A DNA stretch of 64,000 bases from Isochrysis galbana (Eukaryota; Haptophyta; Isochrysidales; Isochrysidaceae). The notes below the pieces were generated by a model. The model searched no databases, had not been told where the DNA came from, and saw only the letters and a list, made by a program, of their open reading frames with translations. Position numbers and translations under genes: made by a program. The DNA is taken from NCBI GenBank assembly GCA_018136815.1, contig CM030931.1:11400612-11464611 (forward strand), read 5' to 3'. Positions 42,430-51,040 of this stretch are shown one piece after another. Position 1 is the stretch's first letter. Every line of letters begins with the position of its first letter.

Positions 42430-42840
42430 GCCTTCTTCTCAGCACTCACGACAAGTCGCCGACATGGTGTGTTGACAACGGTGGTTACTGAAACGAACGA
42501 CATAGCACGCTTCCATCGCGTCTATTTCGTATTATGTCCTTCACTCTTCTCTTCTTTCATTTTTAATGGGCTCGACTTTCTACCGCAGTATAGTAGATAG
42601 TACTACTACGTCCTTTCCAAAACTGAGATGCCTCGCACCCTCTGGGCTGAATGAAAGGGCTATAAACCTTAGCTAGGGGCTCCATCAAAGGTATGGTGTT
42701 GGGGAGGGTACATTGGGGCTTAGCATAGTAGCTCTGGTAAGGTCATAAATATGAGGCTACGCCAAGAGCCAATGCGGCAACGATACGCACTCTATTCACT
42801 GTAAGAACGCTCATCAGCAGCTGTGCGCGGCAAATCGTAC
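42430..42840. other. Spacer, 3' flank of the LRR gene
   Basis: Moderately AT-rich, with no repeats recognised and no coding text. It separates the plus-strand LRR gene from the minus-strand exon ending at 42,841; both 3' ends should lie here. Confidence 0.4.
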
Positions 42841-43013
42841 TCATTCCGCACCACCATCTTCCTCCACAATCTTCGCCGACACCCGGCTCTTTGTGTCAAA
42901 CAAAGTCTCTAACTTTTGAGGAGGATATCCATGGAAGGCTTGCTCACACTCTCGTGTGAACTTATCCAAGTAGAGCTGCGAAACTTCGGTGCAGCCGCGA
43001 GTCCATCGCGAGC
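42841..43013 (-). other. Probable last exon of an otherwise missing gene
   Basis: A strong acceptor (TTGGTTTTTTTCTAG) on the minus strand precedes an open stretch reading TEVSQLYLDKFTRECEQAFH, then GYPPQKLETLFDTKSRVSAK, to TGA at 42,843. The text is charged and protein-like. No upstream exon is visible: the adjoining 43,100-43,410 is an interspersed repeat, and another gene ends at 43,803. It is either a distant last exon or one stranded by repeat insertion. Family unknown. Confidence 0.4.
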
Positions 43014-43099
43014 CTAGAAAAAAACCAAGTCAAGGGCATTTGCATTTGTATCGTGCGAGTTTGGGAACTGATAAATGTATTTGAAGTTCGTAAAATAAT

Positions 43100-43410
43100 A
43101 AACCTTTTAATAATCTCACCGCACTCACGGCCGTGGACCCTCTACTTTCTTCTCACGCAGCAAAACCTTTCTACACCCCCACTCCCACTCCCCCGCCCTC
43201 CCCCCCCCCCGCCATCAGGCGACTCCCCCCTTGCACTACTAGGGGGATAGGGGTGAAGGTGAAGGGCTTAGATATGGTCCGGTGGCCCGCGCCCCCGCCC
43301 CGGTGATCTTTCCCCCCCTGCCTCCTGTGTCTCCGAGTGGGCGGCGGCCTCGGTCCCGGCTTATCCTGTAAATAGGCGCGGGACTTACCAATTTTTCGAG
43401 CTCCGCCCAC
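43100..43410 (+). repeat. Interspersed family F, copy 1
   Basis: Matches 55,035-55,345: CTACACCCCCACTCCC, GCACTACTAGGGGGATAGGG, GGCTTAGATATGGTCCGGTG and GGGACTTACCAATTTTTCG. No ORF. The two copies differ by small indels, mostly in C-runs, and are in the same orientation. Element class unknown. Confidence 0.8.
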
Positions 43411-43802
43411 CCCCACCCCCTTCTCCTTCTACGCGCCGCTCTCTCCCGTCTCCTGCGGCACGCGCGATGGCGCGCCTGCGGCAGGCCTGCAGCTGCCCTC
43501 TGGCGACCCCTCGAGGCTCCTGGAGGTCAGCTCAGGGGGCAGAGGAGGCTGGGGCTGGGCCCTGGCTCCCCTGCCTCACCAATCACCAATTATTAAACAA
43601 AACAAAAACATTCTTTAAGATGTCCAATCGCCAATCGCACCAGCATCACCAATTATTAGAGTTAGAGTAGCATGCGGCAAAACATCGTATAGATCATGGA
43701 AAAATCATCAGCCGCACCAAAGCAATATGGGAGCCTGTAAAGCAGACAAACAGCCGGCCTGGCAGCAATTACTTCTACCATGGCGATAAGTGAATAACAC
43801 AA

Positions 43803-44861
43803 TTAAGCACGCTTTGCATTTGCGAAGAGGGCATCAATGCCGGCCTCATGCGCAGCCCGTCTACGGGCGCTGTCCTCAGCGTCTTCGATCCGCACGTCTG
43901 TTTCCATCTCGTACACTCGAGGAGCAGAAGACTGCATGGGCAGGTGTGGTTGAGAAGTCAAGAAGCACCCCGAGTCATGCGTATGAATGCTGCGGCATTT
44001 AGCTGAAAACTCAACCAGTCTTAGCTGTGGAGCTAGATCCGGAGCTAGGACAAACTGCGCTTTGCAACTATCTCTCGTCAGAAACTTCCCTAGGGAGGAG
44101 CGATGAATATCGATGCAGATAAAGTGGCAAGGATATGTGGGCTCCAGAGCACGAGATTGAGACGCCACAAATAATGCCATGATCCACAACACCTCAATGC
44201 CCACCTTTTCAGAGTTTTTGGCAACTCTCTCCACTGCTTCCAAAGCCGACTGCGCTCGTTGTGCACGATTTGCTGCCGTTCGGCAAGATTTTCTGTGTGG
44301 TTGAGGCAAGTCTGTGCCGAGATCCTTCTTTAAGCGACCACCGCCCAAGAGAACATCGAGCACTTGTCGGACGTAATCGAGCGTCTGTCTGTGGAGGGAG
44401 AGAGATGCACCATAATGCACGGCCGTCAAAGATTGCAACCACTAGTTGGGCGAGGAAGAGAGGGAGAGTGAGGGAAAGTGCGGGTATTTGATGCACCTGC
44501 TGCTGCATGCATCGATATCTGCGCACAAGTCGACCTCAAGATACGTAGCAACGCCTTTGGCAGGCGCTGCGGCAAGCTGAAGCCTTGTCGCCTCCAGTGT
44601 GGCGGGCAGCCCTAAAAATGCACGATGAAGCTCACAAACCTTAAGCGCCTTGAAGAGCGCCCCTTTGAGGGCAGTTGCATCGGCAGACAAGGCCAGATCG
44701 ATCTGCTTGCGCTCATCAGGTGAGACATCCCTGCTGGAGACCTCCTGGAAGCAGTTGTGCAACGCCTTCGCAACAGATGCACGGGCTTCCGTGAGGGCCT
44801 CATCTTGTGCGCCAGCGAGGGAAGCCACAGCCTGCTGAATCCCAGGAAGATGAGAAGCCAT
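43803..44861 (-). CDS. Small helical protein of unknown function (3 exons)
   Basis: Exons on the minus strand: 44,861-44,497; 44,388-44,205; 43,931-43,803. The introns (108 and 273 bp) are GT-AG and in phase; product 225 residues. The protein is mostly helical: ASVAKALHNCFQEVSSRDVS, DATALKGALFKALKVCELHR, then RRRAAHEAGIDALFANAKRA at the end. No family recognised. The frame stays open upstream to an ATG at 45,110, which would add 83 residues (MWLGMLANKTSYKT...), but that stretch lies between the gene and a copia LTR and is less protein-like, so I chose the later start. The splice joins are supported by phase only, not by a known fold. Confidence 0.6.
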
Positions 44862-45126
44862 GCCCTGCCTCGAAGAGCGGTCCGGAGGCGTCTTGCCTCG
44901 TGCTCCCAGCGGTTGCGCCTCTCCGGCGGACCACGAACGCGTCGGTCGGTGGATGTCGAGGGGGACGAGGACTTCAATCTTCGCACGAGCAAGAGCTCCC
45001 TGTTCTATCCGGGTAAAGACTTGCAGAGGCCTATCGTGGCCAGCCCATCGCTCCAACCCGTTGGAAATTGTAGTCTTGTAAGAGGTCTTGTTGGCTAGCA
45101 TCCCTAGCCACATACACCGGACGAGC

Positions 45127-45830
45127 CATGCACCAACCCATCGCGGGGTAGGGGCTCCGTTGCCGATGAGGCACGGTCCCTCAGCACTAGGATTAAACTA
45201 GGACAACGAGAAAACTCTGACACTCCCCCATCGCCATCGCCAAAGGCGAATCCCTATTTCCCATTCCCATCCGACGTCATTCCCAATCAAAGATACAAGC
45301 ATACGTCAGGACTGAATCGAGCTCAAGCGAGATGACGCATAGGCCGACGAAGGATTCTCATTAGGCCGATAAAGGCGTAATGGCTCCACTACGGCATGAG
45401 GCCTGTCAACTCTAAGAGAGTTTGCAGGTTGATTGACCGGTGGGACATGGACATGCGGAAGTGCGACAAGTCGCTAAAATGATCCGAGCGACTTGTTGCG
45501 GAACGAAACGAACTTCCCTTTTTCTAGAGCCTTAGTCATCATGTCGGCAATTTGGTTGTTGGTCGACAGCCACGAAGGAGTAGAGATAAGATCGAGAAAT
45601 TGCTTGCGGCCAAACCAAAGCCAAAGCCAACTTTCGTAGTGACGAGTGCGAGCCGTAACACCAGGATTCTTGATCGAAGCGATTGTTGCTAAGTTGTCGC
45701 AATGGATAGCAACCGGAAGAGAGTAATCCGCTTCGAGAAACTCTAGAACGTTAAGAACGAACCTTAGATCCTTGGCTCCATTAGTATATGCAGCGATTTC
45801 GGCTTCGGCAGAGGAGAGGATGCAACTTGA
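45127..45830 (-). mobile_element. Ty1/copia LTR retrotransposon relic
   Basis: Minus-strand sequence at 45,830-45,480 reads as a Ty1/copia RNase H (SSAEAEIAAYTNGAKDLRFV; VAIHCDNLATIASIKNPGVT; STNNQIADMMTKALEKG). About 250 bp downstream a purine run precedes TGTCAGAG at 45,222, which starts a short (~95 bp) LTR-like repeat ending near 45,127; the same repeat is at 31,165-31,260. The element is truncated: integrase, reverse transcriptase, gag and the 5' LTR are absent here. The RNase H text is well kept, so it is not very old. Confidence 0.75.
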
Positions 45831-46095
45831 GGTTCCCTTTTTTTAGTCCCCTGCATTGCCTTTTTCTACACCTTATACAATACACCCCCCCCCCAAATGT
45901 GTCCCTATATGCAAACACCTATGGGTCCAATTGTTGCAGACGGGTCGCTGCTTGTCACGGGACGAGGGAGTCGGCCGCGCGGATTAATTTCAAATAATAA
46001 AGAAGTCATCTTTATGTTTATCATTGTAATATTATCTACGCTATTTCTAGGCGGGAAGCATTGCGTGAAGCATTAATTACTTTGGATGTCGTCAG

Positions 46096-46488
46096 CGGTT
46101 TTACCCGAACCCCTACAAAGTCTTTCCGCATCTTGAGATGCTCGCAAACAACTTTGAACTCATTGAAAGAGAGTTTCTTGGGAGTGAGTACAAAATTTAT
46201 GATTGGCCAGAAGAATATCTTTACACAAAAGAAGAGGGTCATGATTGGAAGGTAGTTCCACTCTATGGCTTTGGAGTTTGGAACGCAGAGTACTCGACAA
46301 CATTTCCAAAGACAATTGAATTAATCAGAAGCATTCCAGGGCTTCGAACTGCGATTTTTAGCAAACTCGGTCCTAGAACTGAACTAAACAAACATCGCGG
46401 ATGGAGCGGATTAGCCAATGAAGCTCTTCGTTGTCATATGGGCATTGTTATTCCAGATCCTGAGTGGCTCAAGACGTCCCTGTGGCAG
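46096..46488 (+). pseudogene. Orphan exon of an aspartyl/asparaginyl beta-hydroxylase-like gene
   Basis: The segment follows an acceptor-like CGTCAG and precedes a GTATCG donor. It is 131 codons, phase 0, and reads RFYPNPYKVFPHLEMLANNF, KVVPLYGFGVWNAEYSTTFP, RTAIFSKLGPRTELNKHRGW and NEALRCHMGIVIPDPEW. This is the first half of the AspH double-stranded beta-helix domain, including the H-x-G-W region and the R-x-H-x-G strand. Full enzymes need a second half with further metal and 2-oxoglutarate ligands, not found here: a family A repeat starts 10 bp into the downstream intron at 46,499. So it is a broken or captured gene piece, unless distant exons exist. Confidence 0.65.
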
Positions 46489-46498
46489 GTATCGGGGG

Positions 46499-46845
46499 GC
46501 GCAGTCATTTATTTCTTCGAGGACCGCTCGCGGCGCGAGCTGTAAGGGCCGTTCTCCTTTTTTGACGAGAGGTTCCTCCCCCCCCCCCCCCCCCGGTGCT
46601 TTTTCCCGGAGAGTCGGCCGGCGTCGTTCGGTCCGCCTCAATGGGTTTTCCCTCATTTTAACTTGTGGGGAGTTAGAATGGGAGCCGGGGGCCTGCGAGG
46701 GGGGAGATGTGGAGGGGTGCATAGGTGTATGTATCTGTGACAACAGCACGCGCCAAGGTGTACGGGCAGGTGCGCTGAGGGCTGTCGTGTTAGTACCGGG
46801 CTAGTGAGAGTAGTGGTACTAATGCTCAGTTAGATTATTATTAGC
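46499..46845 (+). repeat. Interspersed family A, second copy
   Basis: Matches 23,848-24,245 from GCAGTCATTTATTTCTTCGA to AGTAGTGGTACTAATGCTCA and a TTATTATT tail, with a poly-C run at 46,578-46,594 replacing a longer spacer. It lies at the start of the intron after the beta-hydroxylase exon. CACCTTCAAGAATTTTTTTC follows it at 46,850. Confidence 0.75.
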
Positions 46846-46849
46846 GGGC

Positions 46850-47650
46850 ACCTTCAAGAATTTTTTTCCTGTCTCCTGTCCGTCGGAGATGTAAGAGAAT
46901 AGCGGAACGAATCTTACTTATCACTAGTGGAGGAGTACAAACAAAAGAAAATTACCTTTGTACATTTGGCCCAGCAAAATAAGAGAATAGCGAACGAATC
47001 TTACCACTAATCATCCGAATAGTTGAATTAACCCCATTTTAGGGCACGTGCAGCCATCCCATCTGCCTATGGACCCGTAACGGCAAACACAACACTCCAA
47101 ATGCAAACTTAAATTGCAACCATGGAAGTCGCGCGCTTTTCTCGAAGAGCGCGCGCTCCTCCTCCCAAAGAGCAAGCTGGGGGAGGAGCCAAGCTGACTT
47201 TTGGGAGCTCGCTTTTCTTGAGGAAGGAGCGCGCTTTTCTTGGGGAAGCTGAACACCGAAGGGAGACCAAATGAAAGCAAACCGCCTCACCTATGCGACA
47301 ACCTCGGTCCCTCGCCGCTCGCTCGCTGAACCACCACCCACCAATGTCTAACAAGGTCCCGCCGAATCCCACTGAGATGCACATTCTGTCCGCGTCAGCT
47401 GCCAGTGCGTGCGTCGCTCCTCGGCGCCGCTACCACTGACGAGGCACGCCTCGTTGCAACATTCTTGCTTTTAAATTTGCAGGTGCCAGCTCGTGCTCGC
47501 AAAATCACAGCCCCCCATTGCAATTCTTTACCATCCACGCTACATCCCCGAACCACGCATTACACTACCCAAGCCAAGGGCTAGTCGTAGACCACCCGCA
47601 CATCGGCGCGCATTGCCAGTCAGGAAGCAAGAGCGGCTCAGCCGCTCGCG
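46850..47650. other. Spacer with interspersed motif copy 4
   Basis: The ~45-bp motif occurs diverged at 47,255-47,290 (GGGAGACCAAATGAAAGCAA). It is preceded by a small inverted/direct repeat around TCTTGAGGAAGGAGCGCGC. Bases 47,480-47,650 are the probable 3' flank of the RRM gene. No separate gene. Confidence 0.45.
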
Positions 47651-47653
47651 GCG

Positions 47654-48580
47654 CTATGATGACATCTCTGGGAAGGCCCGCTGCAACATGCGTTCAAGGG
47701 CTCTCCAAACTACATCGCGTCTCTTCACCTCAGTCGGCACTGGCTCATTGACGTCTGCATCAGGATGGGCTTCTCTCCATGCCTCTTCTTTTGAAGCAAT
47801 GGCAGCCTCCAACTCTGCACGCATTGCTTCAGGTGTTTGCCTACTACTCACACCGATGTCTTGACCTTCAACTCGCTTAGGATCTGACCCCGCCCGAGGC
47901 CCAGCGTCTCTCTCTACCGTGCTGTCGTTCCACGCCACCCGAGCCTTTTTGCGTTCGTGAAAGTCATCAGCGCCCGATCGGTAGTCGGGTGGTGTGGACT
48001 TTGATGAAGTAGCTTGTGGTTCAGCTTTGGTTGCAAGCTTCCAAATCTCATGCTTCCACCGACAAGCCGCACCACGGTGACACTTGCCCAGTTGATACTT
48101 GCGGCAGTAGTCTTCTGGGATCTCTGTCGCAAACAACTCAGACGGCGGGACACTCGCCGCATCAGGTCTGGTCTTCTGCCATTCCGGGCGACGAGATGTC
48201 CCAGAAGACTGGTCGGGCTTGACATGGGCCCATTTGCATGATGTACCACGCGCACACTTGCCCTTGGCGAAATCGAAGCATGGCCGGCCCTTGCTTGACC
48301 CCGCAGGTTCCTTGTTTCCACGCTCTTCGACAGCGCGCACATTCAGCGTTCTCCCCTGCAGGTCCGTCTGATTGAGTCCAGCGATTGCTGCCTGTTGCGC
48401 ATCGGAATCTGCAAAGCGAACGAAAGCAAAGCCTCGCGGCTTGCCCTCCGCATCGACCGCATGCGCAGCCTCGAGTGGGTTACCAAATGGGCGGACGAGC
48501 TTCAGCAGGTCTTCTGTGGTCGAGGCGGTTGGCAGCCCAACGACGATGATCTTGTGCGCCTCCCGCGACGTGCGGCCCAT
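47654..48580 (-). CDS. RNA-binding protein: RRM plus two CCCH zinc fingers
   Basis: 308 residues from the ATG at 48,580; an upstream in-frame GTG is not needed. Residues ~9-85 are an RRM (KIIVVGLPTASTTEDLLKLV as RNP2 region; GKPRGFAFVRFADSDAQQAA as RNP1). Two CCCH fingers of C-x7-C-x5-C-x3-H spacing follow: CFDFAKGKCARGTSCKWAH (residues ~101-119) and CRKYQLGKCHRGAACRWKH (~158-176). The tail is charged and helical. Such proteins act in splicing, export or mRNA decay. The domain order recalls splicing-linked RRM/CCCH proteins, but the exact orthologue cannot be named. No intron. Confidence 0.85.
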   Translation of the reverse strand: MGRTSREAHKIIVVGLPTASTTEDLLKLVRPFGNPLEAAHAVDAEGKPRGFAFVRFADSDAQQAAIAGLNQTDLQGRTLNVRAVEERGNKEPAGSSKGRPCFDFAKGKCARGTSCKWAHVKPDQSSGTSRRPEWQKTRPDAASVPPSELFATEIPEDYCRKYQLGKCHRGAACRWKHEIWKLATKAEPQATSSKSTPPDYRSGADDFHERKKARVAWNDSTVERDAGPRAGSDPKRVEGQDIGVSSRQTPEAMRAELEAAIASKEEAWREAHPDADVNEPVPTEVKRRDVVWRALERMLQRAFPEMSS

Positions 48581-48639
48581 CGGCAGAGCCCGCGCCCTCG
48601 CGCCCTCGCGCCCACGCCTCGCCACAAGCCGGCCACACC

Positions 48640-49165
48640 ATAAACATACTCTACGTAGTCGTTAAAAGTTGGATGCTGGCGCTTCTTGGACAAGACGCTT
48701 TTCGATGGGTTAAAATAAAATTCGGCCCTGAAACATCTGGAAGCCGTTCCCACTGGATGGAAGTATGGAAGTTGCCCCATGTCATTCCCCTCGCCGACAT
48801 GTGCTATTTATTCGAAATGGTTGAGATGGTGACTCACAGTGACATTTTAGGTGCGCACACGCGTGGAAACAGGAGCTTCATGGACAGGCACGGAGGGGCT
48901 GGGGCTGGGGGCTGGGGGCAACAAAGCAACAAAAGCAACTACTAGAACTACAGGCGCACAACAAACGATCGGCGGGGCCTGTAGACTGTAGACCTTTGCA
49001 GCCGCACACACTCGCTCTCTTCTTGGACATTCCTCTCCTCAATTTGACGAATTGTGGTGGCCCATAGGGCCTGAGGGCAATGAGGAGGGGGGTACCAAGG
49101 GGGGACCTCGGTGCCCACGGCACCACTCGTAGCAGCAGCCACGGCAAAAACTATTGTTATAGTTT
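48640..49165. other. Spacer with a reversed piece of family B
   Basis: Bases 49,040-49,100 (GGTGGCCCATAGGGCCTGAG) are an inverted copy of 25,318-25,370. The rest, including the promoter side of the RRM gene, shows no gene. Just before 49,171 is ACTATTGTTATAGTTTTAGC, an imperfect palindrome like those at the other family B starts. Confidence 0.5.
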
Positions 49166-49170
49166 TAGCG

Positions 49171-50739
49171 ATGGAGCGCGCGCCGACCGCTCCCACCTCC
49201 CAGTCCCCCGCCGCCACGACGCCCCACCGGGGCCGCCCCAAGCCGCCGGAGCCGAAGCGCTCACAGGCCGCCCCCCTGACTGACAGCGATGTTGACATGA
49301 TCCTTCCGCCCTCGCCGCCCCAACAGCCACACAAGCAAGGAACAGGCAGAGTCCTGTTCCCTGCAGACCAACAGGGCCAGCATCTGGCCCTCCCACCAGC
49401 CTCTGCTGCCGCTCCTCCACAACAAGGACTCCCCATGGTGGGTGGCAGCCCTGCTGCCACCCCCATGGAGGCAACTCCTACCGTCAGTGCACCCCTCGGG
49501 GGCGGGCACTTCACTCAACAAACAATCCTTGGAGCCTTTACGGCTTCCAACCCCTCAAACATCAATCCACAGAAGTCGTACGCCCAGGCGGCCGGCCCTA
49601 AAGGGAAGCAACCACAAGAAGCACAGAAGGCCCCATCTCTGCCCCCCCAACATCCACCGCCGCCCTCGCGCAAGCGAGCGGACCCGCAGTCGGAACCGAA
49701 GCCAATCCAAACACACAACACACAATTTGCCTCACCCCCCCATGATGATGAGGAGGAACCGGATGACACTCCTTTCTTCATCCAGCTAGCCCAGCTAGCT
49801 GAAGACAAGAAGGAGATCAAAAGCGAGGATGTAGCAACCTACATGAAATTCCTTCTCTCAAAGCTTGAGGGTCTTGATGCCACCCCAGATGGGATGGATA
49901 AAGGACGCAAAGGTCCATGGATATTCTATGTCGATGAAGATGCGCACGACCAATTCAAGGCCGCATACGGCGATAAGCTTCAAGCAGCTCTCTCGGGAGT
50001 CCCACACGAGTTTGCGGTAACCTATGGCGCTCCAGACGCCTCAGATCCCACTTTGGAGTGGTGGCCGAGGCGCCTTCCTGGATCTGCGCGGGAACTGAAG
50101 GAAATGTCAGTTTCTGTGGAGAGGAACGGCCTGGTGAGCATGCAAAAACGTGTGCATCACGCAACATGCATGCTATGGGTTCGGAGTGAGCGGGCGCGGG
50201 CGTGCAAGGTGAGGAGGGCAGCGCACCGGTGTCATAAGCCGCTCCACGCGCGTCGGAGCGCGTCGGGTCAGCGAGAATGGCCGCCATGGCCACCTAACGC
50301 ATGGGGGGTCACGAGGGGTTCAAACGACAACACTGAGGCGCCCGCCAGCAGAGCTCGGTTCAGTCGGCGGGCGAACGTGAAGTTCGACCCGCAGAGCCGT
50401 CTCCTGGCCCAAGCTGGTCGCGCCAGTCGCGAGCGAGCCTGCAACACCCCACCACACGCCTACAGGAGCGTTGTGGAGATCGACCACCTCGAGCGAGGCG
50501 GACGCCATCCCTCCGCTCCGCAGACAAGAAGCGGCAGAGGAATGCTTCGCCCCCCCTCACGAAAAAAGTACTCGCTTCCAGGAAGGATGGGAGGGGTTTT
50601 CTTTTTCTTCCCCTCCCCACCCCTACCCACAGGGCGCCTGTGGCCCCTCCCGCCCGGGCGATGGCCGCGCTGCTCTTGCAGCAAGGCCCAAGTCCTGGCG
50701 GCCATCCTGGGCACATCCTGGGCACAACTACCTCTCTAG
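49171..50739 (+). mobile_element. Family B retroelement-like copy with ORF1-type frame
   Basis: From ATGGAGCGCGCGCCGACC the frame stays open to 50,739 (522 codons). Residues 1-180 are Pro/Gln/Ala-rich. Residues ~185-320 look like a folded acidic domain (FFIQLAQLAEDKKEIKSEDV; KGPWIFYVDEDAHDQFKAAY; VPHEFAVTYGAPDASDPTLE). After about residue 340 the text becomes GC-rich non-protein-like, and the end (50,640-50,730) belongs to another repeat. The N-terminal part resembles ORF1 of a non-LTR retrotransposon, but no reverse transcriptase or zinc knuckle is present. It could instead be a host gene start that has been copied around. Confidence 0.5.
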
Positions 50740-50880
50740 AGCAAAGACCCATTCTGACAAATGTATCTAGAGACGGCCCTCCATGGGCACGAAGTAAGTC
50801 TCACATTTGCAACCATCCAAAAATGGTTGGAAGAAGACAAAGTTTTGCCACCGGTATATGCCCAACATGGTCGTGAAACG

Positions 50881-51040
50881 TACATGTCGGCCGAAACAAA
50901 AGGCCTCACCCAATGCCCTCAACCCAAGCTTTGCTTTCTTCACGCCTTTGCCGATTGACGTACATGTCGGCCGAAACAAAAGGCCTCACCCAATGCCCTC
51001 AACCCAAGCTTTGCTTTCTTCACGCCTTTGCCGATTGCAG
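50881..51040. repeat. 80-bp tandem duplication at the end of the topoisomerase gene
   Basis: TACATGTCGGCCGAAACAAA begins at 50,881 and again at 50,961, and the next 77 bases agree. The inner copy (to about 51,037) runs into the last codons and stop of the topoisomerase gene (stop 51,020-51,022). The outer copy therefore repeats the 3' UTR and last codons outside the gene. The copies look identical, so the duplication is young. Confidence 0.9.

Noticed and set aside
44862-45110. Upstream in-frame extension of the three-exon unknown gene
   Set aside because: Lies next to an LTR and is less protein-like than the part after MASHLPGIQ; kept only as an alternative start.
50160-50739. Rest of the family B frame
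   Set aside because: Open, but the text turns GC-rich and non-protein-like and the end belongs to a separate repeat; not counted as protein.
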